Shown one piece after another: positions 27,423 through 36,742 of a DNA stretch of 64,000 bases. This stretch comes from Larkinella humicola. Its GTDB lineage: Bacteria > Bacteroidota > Bacteroidia > Cytophagales > Spirosomataceae. The stretch is from positions 62,001-126,000 of the forward strand of contig NZ_VTWS01000011.1 of the NCBI RefSeq assembly GCF_008727875.1. Reading direction: 5' to 3'. Position numbers and translations under genes: made by a program. The first letter of the stretch is position 1, and every line of letters begins with the position of its first letter. Under the pieces are notes generated by a model that worked only from the letters and a program-made list of their open reading frames with translations, had not been told where the DNA came from and ran no database searches.

Positions 27423-27524
27423 ATGCTTCAACGTAATTCTACGGAGAAAGAAACCACTTTATGGGCGCTTCTGGTTTTAATGGCTTTAATCGGAGTTGCC
27501 GGTATCGTGGTCAATTTTATATAG
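27423..27524 (+). CDS. Small single-pass membrane peptide
   Basis: A 33-residue frame from ATG to TAG. The first 13 residues are polar and charged (MLQRNSTEKETTL), the rest one membrane helix (WALLVLMALIGVAGIVVNFI). It has its own -7 box. Size and layout match many small membrane proteins, but coding is not proven by length. Confidence 0.5.
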   Translation: MLQRNSTEKETTLWALLVLMALIGVAGIVVNFI

Positions 27525-27549
27525 TCCCGGTCGCACTGGAATGACGAGG

Positions 27550-27789
27550 TTAAGCATGCGGTTTGGGCTCGTCGGCGGAATCATGTTTTCCCTCGTATAC
27601 TTCCTTTAGGAACAAACCGGTTGAGCCCGAAAACGACATGATGGCGTACTGGGTAGCGGTATAGCCCTGCTTCCCTTTCACCTTTGCCAGATCCAGCATA
27701 GCCTCCCGCTTCAACTCCAGGTGCTCATTCAACCAGGCAATCATCTGATTGAAGGCTATCGTATACTCCAGTTCTTCCTCGGGTGTCAT
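27550..27789 (-). CDS. Small hypothetical protein
   Basis: A 79-residue, mainly helical acidic protein (EEELEYTIAFNQMIAWLNEHLELKREAM cut short: the helix spans residues 3-30), ending in a His/Asp/Pro-rich tail. No family recognised. It lies alone between a convergent small gene and the tRNA. Confidence 0.5.
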   Translation of the reverse strand: MTPEEELEYTIAFNQMIAWLNEHLELKREAMLDLAKVKGKQGYTATQYAIMSFSGSTGLFLKEVYEGKHDSADEPKPHA

Positions 27790-27911
27790 TACTCAATCAA
27801 TTCAGCTCTATAACCAGGATTGGGTGGAAATGGGACCAGTGCGGTATCGACCGGGGTGCGAAAGAAAATAGCCACCCTTCCAAAAGAGCGGCTAAGTGAC
27901 TTGAAATCCGG

Positions 27912-27985
27912 TGATCCCGTTTGGATTCGAACCAAAGACCGTCTGATTAGAAATCAGATGCTCTATCCAACTGAGCTACGGGACC
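27912..27985 (-). tRNA. tRNA-Arg (anticodon UCU)
   Basis: The reverse strand gives a 74-nt cloverleaf. The acceptor GGTCCCG pairs with CGGGATC (one G-T pair), the D arm is GCTC..GAGC, the anticodon stem TCTGA/TCAGA encloses TTTCTAA with anticodon TCT, and the T arm is TTTGG-TTCGAAT-CCAAA. CCA is not encoded. No phage integrase or att-like repeat is evident beside it. Confidence 0.95.
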
Positions 27986-28051
27986 GAAATCGAGCCCAAA
28001 AGTACAGGATTAGCCGCAATTCCACAAGAAAACACCGGTTCAATGTCTAAT

Positions 28052-28528
28052 TTATGAAACGTACAGGCCCCCTGCGGCTTGCAGCAGGGTAGCAATATCA
28101 ATCTTCTCCATCGTCATCAGGGCCTGCATCACCCGCTGGGACTTAGCGGGGTCTTTATCGTATAAAAGCTCCCCTAAAATGGTGGGAACAATCTGCCACG
28201 ACAACCCGAATTGGTCTTTCAGCCAACCGCACCGCGATGTTGAGCCTCCTTTGGAAAGTTTTTCCCAGAATTCATCCACTTCGTCCTGCGTGTCGCAGTT
28301 GACAAAAAACGATACGGCTTCATTAAATTTGAAGTGCGGCCCGGCATTTAACGTCATAAACTTTTGTCCTTCGAGCTGAAAGCTTCCGCTCATTACCGGC
28401 CCATCGGCACCCATGCGGTTCAGACTTAGAATCGCCGAATTTTTAAAGATGGAAACGTAAAAATTCATGGCCTCTTCGGCCTGGTTGTCGAACCACAGGA
28501 ACGGGGTAACTTTTGGCTGGAATGTCAT
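28052..28528 (-). CDS. VOC family protein (PhnB/3-demethylubiquinone methyltransferase-like)
   Basis: A 158-residue protein of the vicinal-oxygen-chelate superfamily. It has the PhnB-like pattern KVTPFLWFDNQAEEAMNFYVSIF, SGSFQLEGQKFMTLNAGPHF, and GWLKDQFGLSWQIVP followed by the helical end PAKSQRVMQALMTM. The family name refers to a fold; no methyltransferase activity is implied. Substrate unknown. Confidence 0.88.
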   Translation of the reverse strand: MTFQPKVTPFLWFDNQAEEAMNFYVSIFKNSAILSLNRMGADGPVMSGSFQLEGQKFMTLNAGPHFKFNEAVSFFVNCDTQDEVDEFWEKLSKGGSTSRCGWLKDQFGLSWQIVPTILGELLYDKDPAKSQRVMQALMTMEKIDIATLLQAAGGLYVS

Positions 28529-28722
28529 CGTAGTCGGAGAAAAAAGTAATTCTTTTCAACAAATGTATCACGATTATCGCTGGAAAGACGGGGGTAAACA
28601 CGACAATCTAACGGGGCAATTACGCCATCAGAACCGGGTTCAGTAGTAATTACGACACCAAATATTCTTTGGAAAATTGTCAGGTTTTTTTTAAAAGTGA
28701 AGAATTCATCTTGTCCTAAACC

Positions 28723-28962
28723 ATGGATAACTTCGACGAATGGAATGACGCAGCCAGTGACTCCCCGGATGATCAACAATCCGGAAGCCTGAGAGAATCT
28801 CTGATCCGGTTCATCAGCCGGATTGACCCAACCATTGACTGGTCGAAAGTTCACTGGGACCAGCAGGAAGGGGACGGTTTTGGCTCCTGCTCCTCAGACG
28901 ATCAGGAGACGACCCGGAAGCTCGAAGCAGCTTTTTATGCCTTACAGCGTAAAAACGAATAG
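28723..28962 (+). CDS. Small acidic hypothetical protein
   Basis: A 79-residue acidic protein starting at ATG 28723 (MDNFDEWNDAASDSPDDQQ). Acidic and Ser/Gln-rich ends flank a helix RESLIRFISRIDPTIDWSKV. No signal peptide, no known family. A 387-bp spacer follows. Confidence 0.45.
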   Translation: MDNFDEWNDAASDSPDDQQSGSLRESLIRFISRIDPTIDWSKVHWDQQEGDGFGSCSSDDQETTRKLEAAFYALQRKNE

Positions 28963-29349
28963 CTCTTGGCCCAGTGGCATCAATCCGGTATTTCGGCAGT
29001 GTATTGCCACAGCAAAATTAACGTCAATTTTAACGTCTTAAACAACATCTGAACAAACGTTAAATTATCCAAATTAGCACACCATTTTATTCACGCTGAC
29101 CTCCCCAACTATTCTGGTTTAAGGTAATTTAATGGCTTTCCAAGCCCTCTAAACTTGAAAAATCTTATATGTTCGATAGTGCTATCGATCAATACGGTTT
29201 ATAGCGTTAATGCGTCAGTTTATGTCTACACACAAAATTAATATTAACATAGTTGTATTCTTTTTTAACTTTAAGCCGCATACAGCTCCTAATTGTGCAA
29301 GAGCTGGCTGTTTAAACAAGTTTACATCCCTATTCCCCTTTCATTTCGT
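28963..29349. other. AT-rich gene-free spacer before the T9SS repeat protein
   Basis: No frame with coding character is seen. The only distinct structure is a palindrome TCGATAG-TG-CTATCGA at 29173-29188, a possible operator. No clear TAnnTTTG box was found. Confidence 0.4.
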
Positions 29350-31677
29350 ATGAAAAACAACTACCGTTTAACCCTGACACGCCAGGGGTTATTACTTTTC
29401 GTCGCGCTGTGGGGAAGTATTTCCTCCCTGCTGGCCCAGTCCCCTGTTCCACCGGTCTACTGGCAAACGGTTTTCGATAAAACCAATACGCCGGATTTTA
29501 GCCGGGGCGACCTTTTTAGTTCCGTAGAAATAGCACGCACGCCTGACGGGGGTAGTGTCATCATGGCAAGCCCCTTTTTCTTCAATGCGAGTACACCGTT
29601 CGTTACCAAACTGGATCCAAGCGGCAAAGTCGCCTGGACAACCGCTCTGCCTAACTTTTTTTTCCCCACCGGAATCCAAACCCAGCCAAATGGGAACATT
29701 GTGGTAGCGGGAAATTTTTCATCAAATTTTGCTCCGATCAGTATTGGCTTTATTCGTCTTAACCCGGCTGGTTACATAAATTATAACAGCGCCCTTGACC
29801 TGCCCAATAAATTCACCATACAGCGTAATCTGGGCGATATGGTTCCCGCTCCGGATGGTGGTTTTCTGTTGATTGGTTATGATACCCCTCTGAATAGCCC
29901 TACCCAGCGTCTGGACATTGTGTTAGCGAAAGTTGACCAAAACCTTACTTTAAGCTGGTATAAAACGATAGGCGGAAGCGGAGTAACGTTTTTATTTAAA
30001 GCGATTCGGGCCTCTGAGGGCGGAGGTTATCTGATTCATGCTACGTCCAGTGATCCTGCGATCACTGGCAATCCGGATATGACCTATGGGCTTTCATTCG
30101 ATTTTAAAATTGATGAAACCGGCACGATTGTCTGGCAAAGTGTAGGCCGCCAGAACGGCGTCCTGCGCGCGCTTTCTTCGCGGAAAGGCGGTTATTTTGC
30201 CATCGGAAATTACGGCTGGATTGCATCCAGGGCGGTGTTTAAACTCGACGAACAACTCAATATCATTCAAGGCGTTCCATTGCCTGATTCGGAAGAAAAT
30301 AACAGTCAACATTCAATTTCAGTAGCCACAACACCCGATGGAGGGTGTATTGCCGTTGATAAATCCACAGACAGCTATCCCAATGGACCACATTCGAACT
30401 ACCGGATCACGAAGTACTCTCCCAATTTGGACATCGAATGGCAGGAACAAGGGGGAGGCCCTGGAAATGATGAAGCCCGGCGCGTCATTGTTAATCCCGA
30501 CGGAACCTACCTGATAGCGGGTACTACGGCATCACCCCGGACATTTGGCGGGATCGATGACGGGGGGAAAGTGGCCGTTTGGGTCCGTCGACAGGCGGCT
30601 TCAGGTAATGCTTTGCAGCTCAAGACGCCGACCTATAATTGTGCCACCGGGGCTATTACGTTCAACACGACAGGCGGAGATGGCTCCCCCGTTTCTTTTT
30701 CAGCGCCGGGTATCGCCCGGTCCAGTGCCACGAGCCATACAGGAACAGTGGAAGACGGTTTGCGGTTTGACCCCAAGCCCATCCCCATCCAGGCCACCCA
30801 AAGTGGCGTAACGGTAAGCCTTGCATTTGACCTCAAAGCGTACTGCAACGGCGGGCAGCCTTCTCCGGGGGGAGGTAGCCTGTTGCTGACGCAGCCCACC
30901 TACGATTGCAATACCGGGGCCATTACGTTCAACACGACAGGCGGAGATGGCTCCCCCGTTTCTTTTTCAGCGCCGGGTATCGCCCGGTCCAGTGCCACGA
31001 GCCATACAGGAACAGTGGAAGACGGTTTGCGGTTTGACCCCAAGCCCATCCCCATCCAGGCCACCCAAAGTGGCGTAACGGTAAGCCTTGCATTTGACCT
31101 CAAAGCGTACTGCAACGGCGGGCAGCCTTCTCCGGGGGGAAGTGACCTGTCGTTTACCCAGCCCACGTACGATTGCAATACCGGGGCCATTACGTTCAAC
31201 ACGACGGGCGGAGATGGCTCCCCCATTTCTTTTTCGGCGCCGGGAATCGCCCGGTCCAGTGCCACGAGCCAAACGGGAACGGTGGAAGCCGGTTTACGGT
31301 TTGACCCCAAACCCATCCCCATTCAGGCCACCCAAAGCGGTAAAACCATAAATTATCTTTTTGATTTACCCGCTTATTGTAGCCCCAATCGGAACGCCCG
31401 TCTTGGAGAAAGCGACAATCACGAAAAACTGACGGTTCGAATCCTGGAAAACCCCGTACGTCACCAACTCCGTGTTCAACTGGCAGGGTCCGCTCAGGCA
31501 CCAATCCAGTTGCGGATTACCGATTTACAAGGCCATGTCCTCCAAACCCGGACCATCAATCCCGACCAACGAAAAGACAATCAGGTGTTTGGGGTTGATC
31601 CGTTGCCAGCCGGACTCTTCATTCTGCAGGCTACGACGGGTGAACAGGGCCAAAGCATTAAGTTCCTGAAAAAATAA
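29350..31677 (+). CDS. Secreted protein with type IX sorting domain and three near-identical repeats
   Basis: A 775-residue exported protein. The signal peptide is residues 1-30 (LLLFVALWGSISSLLAQ). Residues about 35-415 form beta-propeller-like blades of Bacteroidota type (IARTPDGGSVIMA, MVPAPDGGFLLIGYD, RVIVNPDGTYLIAGTT). Three tandem 89-residue modules follow (residues about 422-680), each with TYxCxTGAITFNTTGGDGSP and GLRFDPKPIPIQATQSG. The last ~80 residues are a type A T9SS sorting domain (VRILENPVRHQLRVQL .. LPAGLFILQATTGEQG .. KFLKK). ATG 29350 is chosen for the signal peptide. It is likely displayed or secreted via T9SS; the ligand is unknown. Confidence 0.87.
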   Translation: MKNNYRLTLTRQGLLLFVALWGSISSLLAQSPVPPVYWQTVFDKTNTPDFSRGDLFSSVEIARTPDGGSVIMASPFFFNASTPFVTKLDPSGKVAWTTALPNFFFPTGIQTQPNGNIVVAGNFSSNFAPISIGFIRLNPAGYINYNSALDLPNKFTIQRNLGDMVPAPDGGFLLIGYDTPLNSPTQRLDIVLAKVDQNLTLSWYKTIGGSGVTFLFKAIRASEGGGYLIHATSSDPAITGNPDMTYGLSFDFKIDETGTIVWQSVGRQNGVLRALSSRKGGYFAIGNYGWIASRAVFKLDEQLNIIQGVPLPDSEENNSQHSISVATTPDGGCIAVDKSTDSYPNGPHSNYRITKYSPNLDIEWQEQGGGPGNDEARRVIVNPDGTYLIAGTTASPRTFGGIDDGGKVAVWVRRQAASGNALQLKTPTYNCATGAITFNTTGGDGSPVSFSAPGIARSSATSHTGTVEDGLRFDPKPIPIQATQSGVTVSLAFDLKAYCNGGQPSPGGGSLLLTQPTYDCNTGAITFNTTGGDGSPVSFSAPGIARSSATSHTGTVEDGLRFDPKPIPIQATQSGVTVSLAFDLKAYCNGGQPSPGGSDLSFTQPTYDCNTGAITFNTTGGDGSPISFSAPGIARSSATSQTGTVEAGLRFDPKPIPIQATQSGKTINYLFDLPAYCSPNRNARLGESDNHEKLTVRILENPVRHQLRVQLAGSAQAPIQLRITDLQGHVLQTRTINPDQRKDNQVFGVDPLPAGLFILQATTGEQGQSIKFLKK
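30613..31379 (+). repeat. Three tandem 267-bp coding repeats
   Basis: The repeats start at about 30613, 30880 and 31147 with an exact 267-bp period (89 codons). Long stretches of copies 1 and 2 are identical at DNA level; copy 3 diverges more, especially at its end. The low third-base divergence indicates recent duplication or gene conversion. Confidence 0.9.
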
Positions 31678-31691
31678 CCTGTTTTTATCAG

Positions 31692-31760
31692 AACCGGCTC
31701 CACATCATCAAGCCATGGCCTTATTCGCCGGAGGGCAGAGTGACGTGGAGCCGGTTTTTT
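31692..31760 (+). terminator. Terminator with 12-bp stem after the T9SS protein gene
   Basis: AACCGGCTCCAC (31692-31703) pairs perfectly with GTGGAGCCGGTT (31745-31756), followed by a T run. The loop is unusually long (41 nt). Confidence 0.65.
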
Positions 31761-32038
31761 GATCGATGTTGAGCGTACGCAACGGGTGGATTTGAATCCC
31801 TTTTGTGAAGCATTCGTCCCATTTTCAGCCCTCTTCACCCCACTTTTTCATTCGGAATGTGCTAGCCCGGTATTCTTGCAAAAAGTTACCGTTACATCCG
31901 AAACGAACACATTGAGCGGAACGTACAATTCATCGGGCTGCGTCGCGCCAAGCGGTTCTCCGGTATCATGCCCTCAGGTTCTTCTGAAGGTGTGTGGAAT
32001 TCAGAACAGGAGTTGTCAACCTTTTCACCAACTGGATC

Positions 32039-34480
32039 ATGATTGGAAGTTACATCAAGACATCGGGACGGAACCTGATGCGCAACAAGCTCTTCTCGTT
32101 TATCAATATTGCTGGTCTTGCCATCGGCATGTCGGTCGGATTATTGCTCATCGCATTCATCTTCGACCTTCGTTCGTATGACCGGTTTCATGAGCATGGT
32201 GGACGGATCTATCGCATTACCAGTGTATTGACTAAAAACCGTGAGCAAAGCGGCAAGTTTGCAACCACCTCGGTAAAAACCGGAAAGCTCATTCGGGAGA
32301 AAGTGACCGGCATTGAAGACGTAGCCATTTTGCACAACGACTTTTCGCAGGATGCGAAGGTTGGCGACCATATTCTTCCCATCAAGGGATTCTGGGCCGA
32401 TCCATCACTATTCAGAATTTTTACATTCCCGATGCTGGAAGGCAATCCCGATACGGCGCTGAAAGAGCCTTTCTCGATTGTTCTTACGGAGACAGCAGCG
32501 AAAAAGCTATTTGGCAACCAATCTGCACTGGGCAAGTCAATCAACTTCAATGCGCTTTATTACCGGGTGACCGGTGTTGTGAAGGACGTTCCCTTCTTTT
32601 CGCACCTTACTTTTGAAGCGCTGGTATCCCTTTCAACGGCCGAGCAGCTCAACAGGAGTAACCATAATTTCGACACCTGGACAAACCTGTCGTCAAGCTA
32701 CGTGTACCTCCGGCTGCCTCCATCTGCCGACAGGACCGCAATTCAGTCACAACTCGATGCCATTGCCAGGACCGAAAATCTCGCTGAAGAAAACACGAAG
32801 ATCCAACTCGAACTTCTTCCTTTGTACCAGATCGTGGTCGGCGAAAACCATCGCCCTTCCGAAGGTGGTTCTGGCTCCGTGGGTCCTCACCTGCCTCCGG
32901 TTGTACTTTGGATACTCGGTGGTCTTGCATTCGTTGTGATCGTGTCTGCGTGTTTCAATTATACCAATCTTTCGATCGCACGGGCCCTGCGACGCTTTAA
33001 GGAAGTAGGTCTTCGCAAAGCGATCGGTGCCGGAAAGAGTCAGGTTCAGCAACAGTTTCTGGTGGAAGCCATCCTGATCTCGCTGGCATCCCTTCTCCTT
33101 TCATTCTGTATCTTTCTCGTATTAAGACCATTGCTGATCAATCTGGCTCCGGAGATGCAGCGCATGGTAAAGCTCGAGCTCACGCCGTCCCGGATCGCAG
33201 CCTTTATCGTCTTCGCCGTGATCGTCGGTGTGATTGCCGGTTTGATGCCGGCCCTGTTCTTTTCGAAAGTAAGCGCGATCAATGCGCTTCGCAATGGGTC
33301 CGCCCCGGCGCACCGGTCGCTAAAAGGATTTAAATACCTTACCCTCCGACGCGCCCTGATGGTGGTTCAATATACGCTCACTCTGATTTTTATAACAACC
33401 ACCGCCATCGGCTATGTGCAGTATAAAAACATCCTGGCCTTCGATCTGGGATTCAACACCGAGAACATCCTGAACATCCCGATGCAGGGTAATCAACCGG
33501 ACGCTCTTCTTAAGGCTCTACGCGAGATGCCGGAAGTAACGGGCCTGTCCCGGTCGTTAATCGTCACCAGCATTGGGAATGCGTGGGGCGGTTTTATGAA
33601 ATACAAAGATTCGCGGGACTCCGCGCTGGTCTTGACCAATAACGTCGATGAAACTTACTTGCCCCTGCATGAATACCAGCTTATTGCCGGAGGAAATTTC
33701 AGGGCACGACCCACTACCGCCAGCGCTGCCACCGAAGTGATCGTCAACCAGCAATTCCTGAAACGGTTCAACATCAGGGCCAACGATCCAGCTAAAGCCA
33801 TCGGGGAACAGATCACATTCAGTAATTTTCGCACCAATGGCCGCAAGATGACCATTGTTGGTGTTATGAAAGACTTTCACTATGGCAAAGTCGAGAATCG
33901 TATCGGGCCGGTAGCCTTGATGTTCTGGACTCCCGAAGACCAGGCCACCCTAAATGTTAAAATTAAGAGTACGGATCTGCGGGCGACCCTGGCCAGGATC
34001 GAGTCGGCCTGGAAGGCGATCGATCGTGTTCATCCCTTTCAGGCCCAATTTTTTGATGAAGCAATTGAAGAAGCCTACAGCGAATTTTCCATCCTGATCA
34101 AGATCATTGGTTTTCTTTCGATCCTCGCCATTTCGATCGCATCGATGGGGCTGTTCGGCATGGTGTCGTTTACGACCGAAACCAGGCTGAAGGAGATTAG
34201 CATCCGCAAAGTGATGGGTGCAAGTGCCTCCAACCTGGTCTACTTATTGAGCCGCGGTTTTCTCGTTCTGCTATCGATATCGGCCCTCATCGCGCTGCCC
34301 GTCACGTACCTGTTCATCGAAAAGGTTGTTCTCACGAATTTTCCGTATCACACCCCCGTGCAAATTGCCGAGTTGTTCGCCGGCTTGCTGGTAGTCTTGC
34401 TGATCGCCGTTCTGATGATCGGTTCGCAGACAATGAAGGCGGCAAAGAGCAATCCGGCGGAAGTCCTGAAGAATGACTAG
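32039..34480 (+). CDS. ABC transporter permease, FtsX/MacB type
   Basis: An 813-residue inner-membrane permease with two FtsX-like halves. After NLMRNKLFSFINIAGLAIGMSV (first helix, about residues 20-40), a large MacB-type periplasmic domain spans about 45-275, then three helices (PPVVLWILGGLAFVVIVSA..). A second periplasmic part follows from about 480, and three final helices (IIGFLSILAISIASMGLFGM .. LRGF-like SRGFLVLLSISALIALPVT .. AELFAGLLVVLLIAVLM). In this family it moves peptides, antimicrobials or lipoproteins using a separate ATPase, which is not adjacent. ATG 32039 gives the usual N-terminus. Confidence 0.9.
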   Translation: MIGSYIKTSGRNLMRNKLFSFINIAGLAIGMSVGLLLIAFIFDLRSYDRFHEHGGRIYRITSVLTKNREQSGKFATTSVKTGKLIREKVTGIEDVAILHNDFSQDAKVGDHILPIKGFWADPSLFRIFTFPMLEGNPDTALKEPFSIVLTETAAKKLFGNQSALGKSINFNALYYRVTGVVKDVPFFSHLTFEALVSLSTAEQLNRSNHNFDTWTNLSSSYVYLRLPPSADRTAIQSQLDAIARTENLAEENTKIQLELLPLYQIVVGENHRPSEGGSGSVGPHLPPVVLWILGGLAFVVIVSACFNYTNLSIARALRRFKEVGLRKAIGAGKSQVQQQFLVEAILISLASLLLSFCIFLVLRPLLINLAPEMQRMVKLELTPSRIAAFIVFAVIVGVIAGLMPALFFSKVSAINALRNGSAPAHRSLKGFKYLTLRRALMVVQYTLTLIFITTTAIGYVQYKNILAFDLGFNTENILNIPMQGNQPDALLKALREMPEVTGLSRSLIVTSIGNAWGGFMKYKDSRDSALVLTNNVDETYLPLHEYQLIAGGNFRARPTTASAATEVIVNQQFLKRFNIRANDPAKAIGEQITFSNFRTNGRKMTIVGVMKDFHYGKVENRIGPVALMFWTPEDQATLNVKIKSTDLRATLARIESAWKAIDRVHPFQAQFFDEAIEEAYSEFSILIKIIGFLSILAISIASMGLFGMVSFTTETRLKEISIRKVMGASASNLVYLLSRGFLVLLSISALIALPVTYLFIEKVVLTNFPYHTPVQIAELFAGLLVVLLIAVLMIGSQTMKAAKSNPAEVLKND

Positions 34481-34625
34481 TGTCCCCGGACGGTCCGCAT
34501 CCGGGGTAATGGGTAGTAGGTCTTCTTTTCGTATTCAATCCTGGAAAGCCTGCCTCTTTCCGAAGACGAATTTACAACGCAAGCGATCCAACATTCAGTT
34601 ACACCTGTTTGCCAAGATGTTCGGT

Positions 34626-35054
34626 TTACTTTACCACCTCACTCACCAGAATGACAGGACTGATATTGGTATAATTTGGAAAATCCGCACGAATGGCATC
34701 CCTGTTTGGTCCGATAGACGCTTGATAGTCACTTAAGCTTTTCACATAAAATGTGCCAATAGCCATAAAAGGCAGAGGTTGGTTAGGAATTCCACTGGCA
34801 AGGCCTTTTTCAATGGTGTATTTAACCAAATTCGATCCTAAATACCCTGCTACCATAGGCATGTGCCTGGTCTCATAGTACTCCATGTTAAATGTTTTAC
34901 CTTCGGCATAAGGGTACATAATGGATACTTTAACCAAGGCTTTTTCAACTACAGCCGTGTTTTTCCCTGTAGATTTTCGAGATTCCTTTTCCTGGCTAAA
35001 CGCAGTAAAACCAGCGGTTAAAAGAAAAAATGATACGATCAGTTTACATTTCAT
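34626..35054 (-). CDS. Exported EthD-family protein
   Basis: A 142-residue protein with a signal peptide (residues 1-20, ending FTAFSQ) and an EthD-like ferredoxin-fold domain: VKVSIMYPYAEGKTFNMEYY, ETRHMPMV and LPFMAIGTFYVKSLSDYQASI. EthD proteins are small dimeric accessory proteins of oxidative degradation, usually cytoplasmic, so an exported one is unusual. It diverges from the LysR gene at 35179, which likely regulates it. Confidence 0.82.
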   Translation of the reverse strand: MKCKLIVSFFLLTAGFTAFSQEKESRKSTGKNTAVVEKALVKVSIMYPYAEGKTFNMEYYETRHMPMVAGYLGSNLVKYTIEKGLASGIPNQPLPFMAIGTFYVKSLSDYQASIGPNRDAIRADFPNYTNISPVILVSEVVK

Positions 35055-35143
35055 ACGTAATCTATTTAAGAGGTAAAATGCTCAATTTGAACCCATACTC
35101 CGCAAATATCTAAACTGTACTTATCTTTACAAAACGCTATTTT

Positions 35144-35160
35144 TCGATGAAATCAATCGA
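35144..35160. promoter_or_regulatory. Inverted repeat, candidate LysR operator
   Basis: TCGAT-GAAATCA-ATCGA is a perfect inverted repeat 18 bp before the LysR gene start, in the 124-bp divergent spacer. The size and symmetry suit a LysR-type site; binding is inferred. Confidence 0.4.
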
Positions 35161-35178
35161 TAAAACCGATTTGGAAAT

Positions 35179-36042
35179 ATGGAATTGAGACAGCTCAACT
35201 ATTTCTTAAAAGCCAAAGAATTATTAAATTTTACGGAAGCTGCCAAGGCTTTGAATATCAGCCAAAGCACGCTCTCTCAGCAAATTAAGCAACTGGAAGA
35301 CGAATTAACGATTCCGTTATTTAACCGTATCGGAAAACGGATTACAGTTACTGAAGCTGGTTACCTGTTTGGTGAGTATGCTTTGCAGTGCATAAATAAA
35401 GCTCATGAAGGGTTATTGCTTTTGCAAGATTTGAAAAACCTGATTACGGGAAAAATCACCATCGGTGTGATTTACTCCATGCGGATTCCTTTTGCCAAAA
35501 CATTGATTCAGTTTGCAACATACTATCCGAATATTAAAATCCAGGTTGTATTTGGCACCACAAAAGACCTCCTCGAAAGACTTAATCTGCATCAATTTGA
35601 CTTTGTGTTGATATTCCATGAAAAGTCTGAAGAAGCACACCTGAACTATCAACCTCTTTTAAGCTCGAATATGGTGCTGGTAACAGCTAAAAAATCATCG
35701 CTGGCCCAAAGAAGCACGATTTCACTTCATGAAGTGGCTGAGCTCCCATTGGCTTTGCCTTTTAGCGGTTACAGCACGATACAGTTTTTTGAGGAATCAT
35801 TCCGCCGAAAAAATCTGGACCCGAATATTTGTATGGAGATAAATGATATACCTACTTTATTTGAAATTGTAAAAACAGGGCATTGGCACACGATATTAAG
35901 TGATATCAGTATAAACGATCCTGATGTAGTGGCCATCCCCATCAAAGGAAAAAACATGAGACGAACCATTATGATCGTTTCTCTCAAAGAAGCCTATGAA
36001 AAGAATGCGGTGAAAAAATTCTATGAGATGCTGAAAAATTAA
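35179..36042 (+). CDS. LysR family transcriptional regulator
   Basis: A 287-residue regulator. The N-terminal winged helix is MELRQLNYFLKAKELLNFTE .. ALNISQSTLSQQIKQLEDEL .. LFNRIGKRITVTEAG (residues 1-65), and the effector domain 90-287 begins GKITIGVIYSMRIPF. The gene is divergent from the EthD-like gene, the classical arrangement for LysR control of its neighbour. It is AT-richer than the housekeeping genes to the left. Confidence 0.92.
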   Translation: MELRQLNYFLKAKELLNFTEAAKALNISQSTLSQQIKQLEDELTIPLFNRIGKRITVTEAGYLFGEYALQCINKAHEGLLLLQDLKNLITGKITIGVIYSMRIPFAKTLIQFATYYPNIKIQVVFGTTKDLLERLNLHQFDFVLIFHEKSEEAHLNYQPLLSSNMVLVTAKKSSLAQRSTISLHEVAELPLALPFSGYSTIQFFEESFRRKNLDPNICMEINDIPTLFEIVKTGHWHTILSDISINDPDVVAIPIKGKNMRRTIMIVSLKEAYEKNAVKKFYEMLKN

Positions 36043-36742
36043 GTTAAAGCATGAAGGGGTACTCTTGTCGACTTACGATGACCTTAGGTACCGACGACAA
36101 CATTCTGGACAAGGTTGTTGCCAGCGGAACGTGCGGGAATCTGCGCCAGCACACCCGGCGTTCGCCATTCGGTCGGAAACCCGGACCTGAACAAAACCGA
36201 CGAATCCCTGACCGGCGCTGATCAAGAAGCTGCTTTCTGACGTTCTAATGCACAATGTTGAACCTGCCCGATGGTTTGCTGCTGCCATCTTATCCTCTCA
36301 ATGAAAACGGCCGGTGATCAGAAAACCGTACTGCACCTGGCAAACAGCATCGTGTTGCGGCTGGTCAACTCGACCCCAATGTAAACAGAAATTAGAGTGC
36401 CATACGCTCAAGAGTCATAAGTTGATCGAACGACCTGTAGCCCTGGACTTAAATCGAGTTCACTGAGGCTACTCTATTTCAATTTTCCACGAGTGTACCA
36501 CCCTTTATGATTGTCTTCCCGGCTAAAAAATGCCGGTAGTTGGCGAACAGATCATGATCGAACGAGATCAAATCGTCAGGCGATCACACGGTTTCTTTCA
36601 TCGGGCAACAACGAACTCCACGTTGGTTCTGACCCATTCGGTTTTCCGGGTGTGATGAAGAGCACGGTTGAAAGCTACAAATTGGCCAATTTATAAAATT
36701 CTTTGCGAGACCCGGTCCGGCTAACCTGCTCGTCCGGGCGAC
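36043..36742. other. Gene-free stretch containing prophage debris
   Basis: No intact gene is seen. Positions 36073-36165 are a decayed primase fragment (separate entry). A short frame at 36301-36384 and degenerate reverse-strand coding-like sequence around 36480-36700 may be further debris, unidentified. Confidence 0.5.
36073..36165 (+). pseudogene. Relic of the prophage primase-helicase 3' region
   Basis: This stretch aligns base by base with 44664-44735 in the primase gene: GACGACAACATTCTGGA against GACGACGACATTCTGGA, then GGAACGTGCGGGAATCTGCG against GGAACGCGCGGGATTCTGCG and the following CCAGCACACC. It has mismatches and an indel and no open frame. It is the first of three relics in prophage order. 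Confidence 0.75.

Noticed and set aside
27912-27985. tRNA-Arg as attachment site of the prophage
   Set aside because: The first phage relic is 8 kb and the intact element 14 kb away, no integrase is adjacent, and no repeat of the tRNA 3' end was noticed near 36000 or 42000.
30613-31379. CRISPR-like periodic repeats
   Set aside because: The period is 267 bp, the repeats are in frame and encode 89-residue modules of a secreted protein. No CRISPR array was seen anywhere in the window.
31759-32181. 140-codon forward ORF before the permease
   Set aside because: It overlaps the permease start in another frame, has no signal, domain or promoter, and looks like spacer.
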